DNA of 64,000 bases. It comes from CAWDZK01 sp963726615. Its GTDB lineage: Bacteria; Actinomycetota; Actinomycetes; JACCUZ01. The stretch covers positions 186,001 through 250,000 of the forward strand of contig CAVSCX010000003.1 in assembly GCA_963726615.1 (NCBI GenBank), read 5' to 3'. The notes below the pieces were generated by a model. The model was not told where the DNA came from. It ran no database searches and worked only from the letters and a program-made list of their open reading frames with translations. The position numbers and the translations under genes were made by a program. Of the stretch, positions 9,422 to 17,413 are shown one piece after another (position 1 is the first letter of the stretch; every line of letters starts with the position of its first letter).

Positions 9422-9451
9422 CCGCGGGACCCTAGGGCAGGACGCGGCCGG

Positions 9452-10093
9452 TCAGTACCAGCCCTTCGACCGGAAGGCGGACCAGGCACCGCACGGCGTT
9501 CCGTACGAGCCCTTGACGTAGGCAAGGCCCCACTGGATCTGGGTGACCGGGTTGTCGCGCCAGTCGCTGCCGTAGGCGGCCATCTTCGAGCCGGGCAGCG
9601 CCTGCGGGATGCCGTACGCGCCGGACGAGGAGTTGGCGGCGTGCCGGTCCCAGCCGGACTCGCGCTCCCACAGCGAGGACAGGCAGGAGAACTCGCCACC
9701 GCCCCAGCCGTACCGCTCGGCCATCATCGTCCGCGCGAGGCCGCGGACGTCGCCGCGGTAGGACACCGTTCGCGACGCGGAGCGCGAGGCGGCGGCACGA
9801 CGCTCGCGGGCCGCGCGGGCATGGCGCGCCGCCTTGGCCGCCTGCCGCTCCTTCACCAGGGCCAGCCGCCGACCGGGCGGCTGGTCGCCGCGGGTCACGG
9901 CAGCGTCGTGGGGCAGTGCCCCGATCCGGGTGACGGTGGGCTCGGCAGAACTCGGCTCGCTGCCGGCCGGCGAGGCCACCAGCGCGTTGGCGCCCAGTGT
10001 CACCACCGCCGAGGTGGCCACGGCCGTCGCTGCGACGGCGGGCCGCCGCCAGCGACTCGCCGAGCGGGTGGTGGGCAGGCAGGTGTGCGGCAC
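9452..10093 (-). CDS. Secreted lytic-transglycosylase-like protein
   Basis: 213 aa. A basic N-terminus and hydrophobic segment (about residues 18-42) act as signal peptide or anchor. A charged, Ala/Arg-rich linker follows, then a C-terminal transglycosylase-like domain (about 125-213) with WERESGWDRHAANSSSGAYG and GIPQALPGSKMA; the Glu of ERESGW is the expected catalytic acid. Such proteins cut peptidoglycan during growth or resuscitation. The 316-nt upstream gap holds two palindromes but no riboswitch that I can support. Confidence 0.87.
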   Translation of the reverse strand: MPHTCLPTTRSASRWRRPAVAATAVATSAVVTLGANALVASPAGSEPSSAEPTVTRIGALPHDAAVTRGDQPPGRRLALVKERQAAKAARHARAARERRAAASRSASRTVSYRGDVRGLARTMMAERYGWGGGEFSCLSSLWERESGWDRHAANSSSGAYGIPQALPGSKMAAYGSDWRDNPVTQIQWGLAYVKGSYGTPCGAWSAFRSKGWY

Positions 10094-10409
10094 GGAGCGT
10101 TCCTTCCGGCGTTCGGTGACGTCACCCCGCGCTCGCCGGCCTCGGTCGGCGGCTCATCCCAGCCCTGCTACTTACTCAGCGTGACGATCTCGACACGAGG
10201 GCTGGCGGGGTCCTACCGCACGACAATGCACAACTCCGCAGGTGAAAGGCCAATCGTGGCTACGTGGGCTCGATCACATCGTCAGCTTCCTGCGGAGATG
10301 ACGGAGATATCGGTCACACTCAGTGACCGAACGTCAGGGTGCCTCTACAGGCCGTGCAGGGCCGCGACCCGCTCCCAGCGACCGCCCGGCGACCTGGCAG
10401 GGTGACCCG
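10094..10409. other. Divergent intergenic region with two related palindromes
   Basis: This 316-nt gap separates the lytic transglycosylase (minus) from the BKACE-like gene (plus). It contains a perfect 12-bp palindrome GGTGACGTCACC (10115-10126), 22 nt from the transglycosylase start. It also contains an 8-5-8 inverted repeat, TCGGTCAC-ACTCA-GTGACCGA (10310-10330). Both are built from a GTCAC half-site, in opposite orientations. They are plausible operators. No ORF or structured RNA was recognised. Confidence 0.55.
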
Positions 10410-11153
10410 GTGCTGCTCAAGGCCTGTCTCAACGGGGCGCGACGCCCGACCGACCACCCGCGGCTGCCGGTCACGGCGGCGGAGATCGCGACCGACGCCG
10501 CCCTGGCGAGGGCGGCTGGTGCGGACGCCGTGCACGTGCACGTCAAGGACGCCGACGGGCTTGACACGCTCGACGGAACGGCGCTGGCCGAGGTGCTCGA
10601 AGCCACCCGGTCCGCGGCGCCCGGCCTCGCGCTCGGAGTGACGACCGGCGCATGGACCGGGCCCGATCCGCGGGCGCGGTTGGCGGCGGTCCGGTCGTGG
10701 ACGGCGCTGCCCGACTTCGCCTCGGTCAACTGGCACGAGGACGGTGCCGAAGAGATCGCCGGCGAGCTGCTGCGGTCGGGTGTCGGGGTCGAGGCCGGTC
10801 TGTGGACCGCAGCGGCAGTCGAGACCTGGCTCACCTCACCGATGCGCGACCGTTGCCTCCGGGTCCTGGTCGAGCTGCCCGACGGGACGGACGAGGCGGC
10901 GACTGTCGGTGAGAGCGAACGCATGCTGGAGCTCCTGCGGTCGGGCGGGAACGTGCTGCCCGTGGTCCTGCACGGCGAAGGAAGCAGCTGTTGGCCGGCG
11001 CTGCGGCACGCCGCCCGGCGGGGACTCGGCACCCGGATAGGCCTGGAGGACGTCCTCGTGCTGCCCGACGGGTCACCGGCGCCGGACAACACGGCGATGG
11101 TCCTCGCCGCACGCCGGCTGATGGCCGCCGAGGGTGCTCCGGCCGGTCAGTAG
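10410..11153 (+). CDS. BKACE-family (3-keto-5-aminohexanoate cleavage enzyme-like, DUF849) protein
   Basis: 247 aa, slightly short for a BKACE (~270-310 aa). The TIM-barrel start LLKACLNGARRP and the HVHVKDADG segment (metal-binding His pair, His-x-His) match the family. So do VTTGAW and the GTRIGLEDVLVLPDG segment near the end. Enzymes of this family condense a beta-keto acid with acetyl-CoA, releasing acetoacetate. No pathway partner lies next to it, so the substrate is unknown. GTG 10410 is preceded by GGCAGGG. Its end overlaps the convergent gene by 7 nt. Confidence 0.8.
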   Translation: MLLKACLNGARRPTDHPRLPVTAAEIATDAALARAAGADAVHVHVKDADGLDTLDGTALAEVLEATRSAAPGLALGVTTGAWTGPDPRARLAAVRSWTALPDFASVNWHEDGAEEIAGELLRSGVGVEAGLWTAAAVETWLTSPMRDRCLRVLVELPDGTDEAATVGESERMLELLRSGGNVLPVVLHGEGSSCWPALRHAARRGLGTRIGLEDVLVLPDGSPAPDNTAMVLAARRLMAAEGAPAGQ

Positions 11154-12715
11154 AGGCCGAGCCTGGCGAGCGGCTCGACCAGCTCGCGCTCCTCGTAGGA
11201 CAGGTGCGACACGAGCGCGTCGGTCAGCAGGTCGACGGCGTCCCGGAGCGCGCTCAGCCCCCCGGCCCCGTCGGAGACCAGCGCGACAAGCGCACGGTCC
11301 ACCCGCTCCAGGACGTCGTGGATCACGACATGCTCCTGCTCGAGCCGGTCGACGACAGCCGCCAGCCGCGGGTCCGCCGACCGCAGGTGCGGCAGCATGC
11401 TCTGGTCCTCGATCGAGTGGTGGGTCGTGACGATCCGGCAGTACGACGCGCAGTAGGCGCCGAGGGTCCAGTCGTTCTGCCGCAGGGTCATGTCGGCGAT
11501 GTGCGAGCGGGCGCTGCCGGCGTCCAGCGCGCCGGCAGCCACCTGGTCGATGAGGTTCCGCAGCTGCGCCAGCTCGCCACGCAGACCGTCGTGCACGTCG
11601 ACGAGGTGCTGGCCCACGGCCCGGTCGTGCGGGGCGTAGGTGCGGTCCGGCTCCGGCGCCGGGCCGGTCGGCCGGGTCGACTCGTCCCAGACGCTGTCGG
11701 CGCTGTGCCGGGCCCCGTCGTCCGGAGTCGGCACCACGCCGAGTGACGCAGGTACGCCGGCGGGCTGGGGGTCCGCGCCGACGTACGCCGAGGGTTGCAG
11801 GGCCTGCACGCCTCCCGCGCCGGCGCGTTCGAGATCGACGGCGTCGCGGACGGCGGGAGCCACCTCGCCGGCGTACCGCCTGATCGTGTCGGGGTCGTCG
11901 GTTGCGAGGATGAACGCGCTGATGCCCGCACCGAGCGCCAGCTCCACGAGCTGCTCGACCCAGAGCTCGGGCGGCCCGTCGAGGAAGCCGTTGCCCGTGC
12001 CCGAGAACCGGCCGGTGACGTTGTACAGCCGTCGTACCGCTCCCGGGGAACGACCGGCCTCCTCCGCCGCCTCGTCGATCGCCGTGTTCATGGCCGGCAG
12101 CGCGTCCGGGGGCGCGTGGGCCCCACTGGGGAGCCAGCCGTCGGCGCTGCGGCCGGTCAGGGCGAGCATCCGCTTCTTGTAGGCGCCTAGCCAGATGCCG
12201 ACGTCGTGGGCCGGCGCCGGGCCGGGGTGCATTCCGTGCACGCGGTGGTGGGAGCCGTCGACCCGGACGACCGGGCCGCCCTCCGCCCAGACGGCACGGA
12301 TCACCTCGATGGCCTCGGCGAGTGCGTCGACCCCCTCGCCGGGAGTGAGCCTGGGGCCGCCCATCGCGGCGATGCCGTCCCAGAACGCACCCGCGCCGAG
12401 CCCGAGCTCGACCCTGCCGCGGCTCACCAGGTCGAGCGTCGCGACGCTGCGGGCGAGGACCGCCGGCGGTCGCAGCGGCAGGTTGGCGACGTTCGGCGAG
12501 ACGCGTACGCGGGTGGTGCGCGCGGCGATGACCGCCAGCATCGTCCAGGTGTCGACGAACCGGGCCTGGTACGGGTGGTCCTGAAGGGTGACGAGGTCGA
12601 GGCCGACCTGCTCGGTGAGGCCGGCCAGTGCCAGCAGCCGGTCGACGTCGGCGGCGGTGGGTGTCAGGAAGGTGCCGAAGAGCAGGTCGTGCCCGTAGTC
12701 CGTCACGGCAGTCAT
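11147..12715 (-). CDS. Luciferase-like (F420/FMN) monooxygenase fused to a hemerythrin domain
   Basis: 522 aa in two domains. Residues ~10-320 are a luciferase-like barrel of the F420-dependent LLM class (LFGTFLTPTAADVDR, VELGLGAGAFWDGI, GIWLGAYKKRMLALTGR). After a ~60-residue Pro-rich linker, residues ~375-515 form a four-helix hemerythrin domain with the di-iron ligand pattern TTHHSIEDQSMLPH, LEQEHVVIHDVLE and HLSYEERELVEP. The fusion would place an oxygen- or NO-binding di-iron site on a flavin or deazaflavin enzyme. Operon partners are absent; PhoH2 lies upstream on the same strand, 29 nt away. Substrate unknown. Confidence 0.9.
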   Translation of the reverse strand: MTAVTDYGHDLLFGTFLTPTAADVDRLLALAGLTEQVGLDLVTLQDHPYQARFVDTWTMLAVIAARTTRVRVSPNVANLPLRPPAVLARSVATLDLVSRGRVELGLGAGAFWDGIAAMGGPRLTPGEGVDALAEAIEVIRAVWAEGGPVVRVDGSHHRVHGMHPGPAPAHDVGIWLGAYKKRMLALTGRSADGWLPSGAHAPPDALPAMNTAIDEAAEEAGRSPGAVRRLYNVTGRFSGTGNGFLDGPPELWVEQLVELALGAGISAFILATDDPDTIRRYAGEVAPAVRDAVDLERAGAGGVQALQPSAYVGADPQPAGVPASLGVVPTPDDGARHSADSVWDESTRPTGPAPEPDRTYAPHDRAVGQHLVDVHDGLRGELAQLRNLIDQVAAGALDAGSARSHIADMTLRQNDWTLGAYCASYCRIVTTHHSIEDQSMLPHLRSADPRLAAVVDRLEQEHVVIHDVLERVDRALVALVSDGAGGLSALRDAVDLLTDALVSHLSYEERELVEPLARLGLY

Positions 12716-12744
12716 CCTGCCCGCAGTCCTTCATCGGCGACGGG

Positions 12745-14061
12745 TCAGGCGGGGAGGTCCTCAAGCAGGTCGGTGACCAGCGCGGCGATCGGCGAGCGCT
12801 CCGACCGGGTCAGGGTGACGTGCGCGAACAGCGGGTGCCCCTTGAGCGCCTCGATGACGGCGGCCACTCCGTCGTGTCGCCCGACCCGCAGGTTGTCGCG
12901 CTGGGCGACGTCGTGGGTGAGCACCACCCGCGACCCCTGACCCACGCGCGACAGGACGGTGAGCAGGACGTTGCGCTCCAGAGACTGCGCCTCGTCCACG
13001 ATGACGAAGGCGTCGTGCAGCGACCGGCCACGGATGTGGGTGAGCGGCAGGACCTCGAGCATGCCGCGGTCCATGATCTCTTCGACGACGTCACCGGTGA
13101 CGAGGGCGCCGAGGGTGTCGAAGACCGCCTGCCCCCAGGGGTTCATCTTCTCGGCCTCGCTGCCGGGCAGGTAGCCGAGGTCCTGGCCACCGACGGCGTA
13201 CAACGGCCGGAACACCACGACCTTGCGGTGCTGCCGTCGCTCCATGACTGCTTCGAGCCCGGCGCACAGCGCCAGCGCCGACTTGCCGGTGCCCGCGCGG
13301 CCGCCGAGGGAGACGATGCCGACGTCGGGGTCCATCAGGATGTCGAGCGCCACGCGCTGCTCCGCGCTCCGGCCGTGCAGGCCGAACGCGTCCCTGTCGC
13401 CCCGGACCAGCCGGACCTGCTTCTCCGGCGTCACCCGCCCCAGCGCGCTGCCGCGGTCGGACACCATGACCAGCCCGGTGTGGCAGGGCAGCTCCCTGGC
13501 CTCGGGCAGGTCGGCCCGCTCGGTGTCGAACAGCGTGTCGAGCACGTCGCCGGCGACCGACACCTCGGCCATGCCGGTGAACCCGGACTCGACCACGGCG
13601 GTGCCGCGGTACTCCTCCGCGCGCAGGCCCACGGCGCTGGCCTTGACCCGCATCGGCAGGTCCTTGCTCACGAGGGTGACGTCGTGCCCCTCGACCTCGA
13701 GGTTGCGCGCGACGGCGAGGATCGTCGTGTCGTTGTCGGCCGCCCTGCCACCGGGGCGGAAGCCCGCCGGTAGCACCGACGGGTCGGTGTGGTTGAGCTC
13801 GACCCGGACCGTTCCCCCGTCCTCGCCCACCTGCACCGGCTCGTCCAGCCGCCCGCTCCCCACGCGCAGGTCGTCCAGCAGCCGCAGCGCCTGTCGCGCG
13901 AAGTAGCCGAGCTCGGGATGGGCACGCTTCGCCTCGAGCTCGATGATGACGACGACCGGCAGGACCACCTCGTGCTCGTCGAAGCGGCGCAGGGCGTGCG
14001 GGTCGGCGAGCAGGACGCTGGTGTCCAGGACGAAGGTGCGGTGACTGGCGACATCAACCAC
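12745..14061 (-). CDS. phoH2: PhoH2: PIN-domain ribonuclease fused to PhoH ATPase/helicase
   Basis: 438 aa. An N-terminal PIN domain (VLDTSVLLADP, then IELEAKR, DNDTTILAVA and acidic residues of a metal nuclease site) precedes a PhoH P-loop domain with Walker A GRAGTGKSAL and Walker B FVIVDEAQSL. Mycobacterial PhoH2 is an ATP-dependent RNA helicase and RNase. GTG 14061 has GGGGAG about 8 nt upstream. It matches Rv1095 in content and relative position. The 254-nt gap upstream shows no other gene. Confidence 0.93.
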   Translation of the reverse strand: MVDVASHRTFVLDTSVLLADPHALRRFDEHEVVLPVVVIIELEAKRAHPELGYFARQALRLLDDLRVGSGRLDEPVQVGEDGGTVRVELNHTDPSVLPAGFRPGGRAADNDTTILAVARNLEVEGHDVTLVSKDLPMRVKASAVGLRAEEYRGTAVVESGFTGMAEVSVAGDVLDTLFDTERADLPEARELPCHTGLVMVSDRGSALGRVTPEKQVRLVRGDRDAFGLHGRSAEQRVALDILMDPDVGIVSLGGRAGTGKSALALCAGLEAVMERRQHRKVVVFRPLYAVGGQDLGYLPGSEAEKMNPWGQAVFDTLGALVTGDVVEEIMDRGMLEVLPLTHIRGRSLHDAFVIVDEAQSLERNVLLTVLSRVGQGSRVVLTHDVAQRDNLRVGRHDGVAAVIEALKGHPLFAHVTLTRSERSPIAALVTDLLEDLPA

Positions 14062-14315
14062 GTGGTGGCTCCCCAGGTGACGACGACCGGTGCCGGCCCG
14101 AGAGCCGGACGCCGGCCCTCTCTCCCGCGACTCTGGCGAGCACGCGCATCAGCACGGAGTGGGCCTCCCGGGCGGACGACGCGGATGTCGTCCGCTGGTT
14201 CGGACGGTACGCCGGGCCCGGGGTCGTCTCGGGCCGACACGCGGGAGTTCACCCGTTCGTCCCCCGGCCGTTCGTCCTCGTCCGTCTGCCCCACCCTCTC
14301 GGCGGAACGACGGGC

Positions 14316-15071
14316 TCAGCCGCCGAACCGCCGATGCCGCGCGGCGTAGGCACGCATCGCGCGCAGGAAGTCGACCTTGCGGAAGTCCGGCCAGTACGCC
14401 TCGCAGAAGTAGAACTCCGAGTGCGCGCTCTGCCAGAGCAGGAAGCCCGAGAGTCGCTGCTCCCCCGACGTCCGGATCACCAGGTCCGGATCTGGCTGGC
14501 CCTTCGTGTAGAGGTGCTCGGCGATGTGCTCGACGTCGAGCACGTTGGCGAGGTCCTCGATCGACGTGCCGCGGGACGCGTGCTCGTGCAGCAGGGACCG
14601 CACGGCGTCCGCGATCTCGCGCCGGCCGCCGTACCCGACGGCCACGTTGACATGCACCCCGTCGACGTCGACCGTGCGCGCAGCGGCGTCCTTGAGGGCA
14701 CGGGCGGTCTGGTCCGGGAGCAGGTCGAGCGCGCCGACCGGGTTGACCCGCCAGCGACCGGTCGCCGCGACCTGGTCGACCAGGCCCTCGATGATGGCGA
14801 GCAGCGGCCTGAGCTCGGCGGCGGGCCGGCCGAGGTTGTCGGTGGAGAGCAGCCACAGCGTCACGACCTCGACGCCCACCTCGTCGCACCAGCCGAGGAC
14901 CTCCTCGACCTTGTCCGCGCCGGCGCGCCAGCCGCGGGACTTGGGGGCGCCGGAAGCCTTCGCCCAGCGACGGTTCCCGTCCAGGATGACGCCGACGTGT
15001 CGCGGGATCTGGGTCGGATCGAGCGATGCGGCGATCCGCTTCGCGTAGAAGCCGTACACCAGGTCTCGCAC
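14316..15071 (-). CDS. Isoprenyl transferase, short-chain Z-prenyl diphosphate synthase type
   Basis: 251 aa. Cis-prenyltransferase with the catalytic Asp in GVILDGNRRWAKASG and the RTSGEQRLSGFLLWQSAHSE block. These, and the N-terminal VRDLVYGFYAKRI segment, resemble mycobacterial Rv1086, which makes omega,E,Z-farnesyl diphosphate, more than long-chain UppS. GTG 15071 is preferred because TACCCT (15080-15085) lies 8 nt upstream and homologues start here. Divergent from the PAQR gene across a palindrome. Chain length is inferred. Confidence 0.9.
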   Translation of the reverse strand: MRDLVYGFYAKRIAASLDPTQIPRHVGVILDGNRRWAKASGAPKSRGWRAGADKVEEVLGWCDEVGVEVVTLWLLSTDNLGRPAAELRPLLAIIEGLVDQVAATGRWRVNPVGALDLLPDQTARALKDAAARTVDVDGVHVNVAVGYGGRREIADAVRSLLHEHASRGTSIEDLANVLDVEHIAEHLYTKGQPDPDLVIRTSGEQRLSGFLLWQSAHSEFYFCEAYWPDFRKVDFLRAMRAYAARHRRFGG

Positions 15072-15161
15072 GATCGCCCAGGGTAGCCCCGCCTCCCCGG
15101 GCGACCGTGCAGCGCCACCCGGGGCGCCGAGGAGGCCGGCCGGCCGAAACCTACTGCTTGG

Positions 15162-15183
15162 TAACTTACGCCGCCGTAGGTTA
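15162..15183. promoter_or_regulatory. 22-bp near-palindrome between prenyl synthase and PAQR genes
   Basis: The two halves read TAAC-t-TACG and CGTA-g-GTTA around a central CCGC; nine of eleven positions on each side match. The size and half-site style resemble TetR-family operators. It ends 11 nt before ATG 15195 and could regulate both divergent genes. No TetR gene is visible nearby. Confidence 0.6.
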
Positions 15184-15194
15184 GGATGCCGTCC

Positions 15195-15887
15195 ATGTCG
15201 CACCCCGTCGAGGACGCCCGCGGCGCCGTCGGCGACGTCGTGCGCGCCGTCAAGCCGCACCTGCGCGGCTGGCTGCATGCCGGGACGTTCCCGGTCGCCC
15301 TGGCCGCCGGCATCGTGCTTGTCGTGCTCGCCGACGGCACCCGGGAGACGGTGGCGACAGCGGTCTACGCCACCAGTGCCGCGCTCCTGTTCGGCGTGAG
15401 CGCGCTGTACCACCGCGGCGACTGGTCGCCTCGGGCCGAGAAGCGGCTCAAGCGCCTGGACCACTCGAACATCTTCCTGATCATCGCCGGCACCTACACG
15501 CCGTTCAGCCTGATCCTGCTCGGCAAGGACGGCGGTACGACACTGCTCTGGATCGTCTGGGGTGCGGCGCTGGGCGGCATCGCCTTCCGGGTGTTCTGGG
15601 TCGGCGCGCCGCGCTGGCTGTACACCCCGGTCTACCTCGGCCTCGGTTGGGTGGCGATCTTCTACATCGGCGACATCCTGCGCACAGGGGGCCCGGCAGT
15701 CGTCACGCTGCTCGCCATCGGCGGCGCGGCGTACACGGTCGGCGGCGTCGTCTACGCGACGAAGAAGCCGGACCCGTCACCGCGGTGGTTCGGCTTCCAC
15801 GAGGTCTTCCACGCCCTGACCCTGGTCGCGTTCGTCGCGCACTACGTCGCGATCTCGATCGTCACCTACGGCGCGGTCGGCGCCTGA
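15195..15887 (+). CDS. trhA: Hemolysin III / PAQR-family (TrhA) membrane protein
   Basis: 230 aa with about seven predicted transmembrane helices. The PAQR metal-site residues are visible: Ser/His in SALYHRGDW, HSNIFLIIAGTYTPF, and the C-terminal HEVFHALTLVAFVAHY. TrhA proteins affect membrane fluidity and lipid homeostasis rather than haemolysis. ATG 15195 has TAGGA (15182-15186) 8 nt upstream, better spaced than ATG 15186. Corresponds to Rv1085c in relative position. Confidence 0.9.
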   Translation: MSHPVEDARGAVGDVVRAVKPHLRGWLHAGTFPVALAAGIVLVVLADGTRETVATAVYATSAALLFGVSALYHRGDWSPRAEKRLKRLDHSNIFLIIAGTYTPFSLILLGKDGGTTLLWIVWGAALGGIAFRVFWVGAPRWLYTPVYLGLGWVAIFYIGDILRTGGPAVVTLLAIGGAAYTVGGVVYATKKPDPSPRWFGFHEVFHALTLVAFVAHYVAISIVTYGAVGA

Positions 15888-15923
15888 CCCACCCGTCAGT
15901 CACTGCACCGCAGCGCGCAGGGC

Positions 15924-16196
15924 TCAGGTACGGGCGTACCGCTCGGCGCTGCGGGCCCGGGCCTTCGCGGCCTCGACCTCGCGGTCCTTCGGCGGCGCAG
16001 CGGTGACCAGTGCCTCGAGCAGGTGGCGGGTGATGTGCGCGACCTCGTGGACCGCCTCGTCGAAGGCCCGCTGGTTGGCCGCCGACGGCTTGGCGCTGCC
16101 GCTGACCTTGCGCACGTACTGCAACGCGGCTGCGTGCACCTCGTCGGCCGTGGCCGGCGGCTCGAAGTTGTGCAGGGTCCGGATGTTGCGGCACAT
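15924..16196 (-). CDS. DUF2277 family protein
   Basis: 90 aa beginning MCRNIRTLHNFEPPAT, the defining start of DUF2277; this fixes ATG 16196 rather than 16205. The rest is an alpha-helical segment (EVHAAALQYVRKVSGSAKPS, then HEVAHITRHLLEAL) with a charged tail. Function unknown. It is found as a single small gene in many actinobacteria and rhizobia. Confidence 0.88.
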   Translation of the reverse strand: MCRNIRTLHNFEPPATADEVHAAALQYVRKVSGSAKPSAANQRAFDEAVHEVAHITRHLLEALVTAAPPKDREVEAAKARARSAERYART

Positions 16197-16367
16197 GGGT
16201 CTCACTCTGCCACGCTGCGGTCCCGGGTCCGCCGGGCCCGGCGACGAGGAGGAACTGCTACGTCGAGCACGAACGACGGAACAACGTGCTGGTCACCGTC
16301 ACGCGGACGGCTGCGGCGAGGTTGATCCGTCGTCGGTGTCTGACTGGTGGTGGCCGACAGCGCCGAG

Positions 16368-16800
16368 TCACGCGAGCGCGGCGGCGAGGCGGCGCGCGAC
16401 GAGCCAGGCGCCGTCGCTCCAGCTCGACAGGACGGTCCAGGTGAGGTCGCGCGACGGGTCGTGCAGGCTGCGCGCCCAGACCGGCGCGGTGAGCGAGAAG
16501 GTGCTCGATCGTCACCCGCTCATCCACCTCGGGCAGGTCGTCACCCAGCAGCGACCGGGCGGACGTCGACAGCGACAGAGCTCCGTCGGCCACCAGGCTG
16601 AGGACGGTGACCGCGGTGAAGCCCTTGGTGACGCTCGCCGTCCCGAACCGCGTCTCCAGGGTGACCGGCACACCGAAGGCGCGGTCGGCGAGGCCGAACG
16701 CCTCGGCGTAGGCGGTGTCACCCCCGCGATCGACGCGGACGACGCCCGCGAACCGGCACTCCGCCGCGGCGTCGGTCACCACCTCCCGCAGGTCCGTCAC
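16368..16800 (-). pseudogene. Serine hydrolase (beta-lactamase/PBP-like) with internal deletion
   Basis: The first ~115 codons encode a class C beta-lactamase-like N-terminus. It has the SxxK active site in TASVTKGFTAVTVL and then VTIEHLLAHRAGLG. At about 16480-16495 the frame breaks. In the next frame a short segment, HDPSRDLTWTVLSSWSDGAW then LVARRLAALA and stop (16368-16370), is the normal C-terminal end of this family. The central ~150 or more residues, with the Tyr and KTG-like motifs, are missing. GTG 16800 still has TACGGT (16807-16812) 6 nt upstream, so the promoter survives. Confidence 0.8.
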
Positions 16801-16830
16801 GTCGCGACCGTAGCGGGAGGTCCGGGTGCG

Positions 16831-17373
16831 TCAGCCCTGGGTACGGTCCGGGCCCTGCTCGCGCACCCGCTCCACCTTCTCCATCGCCTGGCGCAGCTCG
16901 CCGAGCCACTCCTCGGCGTTCTTCCCGACCAGCCGAACCGACCAGGCAAGCGCCTCGGAGCGCGAGCGGGCGACACCAGCGGCGACGAGGGTGTCGAGCA
17001 CCAGCCGCTCGGGCTGGCGCAGCCGCGTCATCACCGGCACCGCGAGGTGGGTGAACAGCAGCCGCCGGCCGTCGACCTCGACGCCCCAGGCGACCTTGCG
17101 GTCGAACCGGTGCTCGGCCTCGCGGGCGATGGCGATCCGCTCCTCGCGGGTGGCCTCGCGGAAGTGCCGGGCCCGGCCGTCGCCGGCAGCAGCCCGCTCG
17201 GCGTCGGAGGCCCCGTCGGCGACCTCGGGGGCGGGCAGGGTGCCCACCACGGTGACCTCCTCGCGGTCGACAGTGACCGCGGCGGGCCCGGTGAACCAGT
17301 CCTGCGGCAGGCGGCCGGTGAACCAGCCGCGCACCTCTCCCGACGTGTCGTCGGGTGCGTTGTGCGTTGTCAT
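16831..17373 (-). CDS. Conserved actinobacterial protein with RHH-like C-terminus
   Basis: 180 aa; I recognise it as widespread in actinobacteria but of unknown function. The middle contains RHFREATREERIAIAREAEH. The C-terminal part (RLVLDTLVAAGVARSRSEAL, then a long amphipathic helix) has the strand-helix-helix pattern and SRSEAL motif of ribbon-helix-helix DNA-binding proteins. A near-perfect palindrome overlaps its start codon, which fits autoregulation. DNA binding is an inference. Confidence 0.7.
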   Translation of the reverse strand: MTTHNAPDDTSGEVRGWFTGRLPQDWFTGPAAVTVDREEVTVVGTLPAPEVADGASDAERAAAGDGRARHFREATREERIAIAREAEHRFDRKVAWGVEVDGRRLLFTHLAVPVMTRLRQPERLVLDTLVAAGVARSRSEALAWSVRLVGKNAEEWLGELRQAMEKVERVREQGPDRTQG

Positions 17374-17388
17374 GCAATCATGATTACA
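17373..17388. promoter_or_regulatory. Palindrome overlapping the start of the RHH-like gene
   Basis: TGCAATCATGATTACA is a 16-bp palindrome with one mismatch. It includes the first base of the start codon, and an ATTACA repeat follows at 17391-17396. The AT-rich stretch stands out in a ~72% GC background and also contains TGTAAT/TAATCA -10-like hexamers for the minus strand. Likely operator and promoter. Confidence 0.6.
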
Positions 17389-17413
17389 CGATTACATCGC
17401 AGGTCAAGGGGGT

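Noticed and set aside
10094..10409. c-di-AMP (ydaO-type) riboswitch upstream of the transglycosylase
   Set aside because: Such riboswitches often precede cell-wall hydrolases in actinobacteria, and fragments such as GGGGTGA occur here. The order of conserved blocks and the 3' AGCUAACC-GGUAGGC element are absent.
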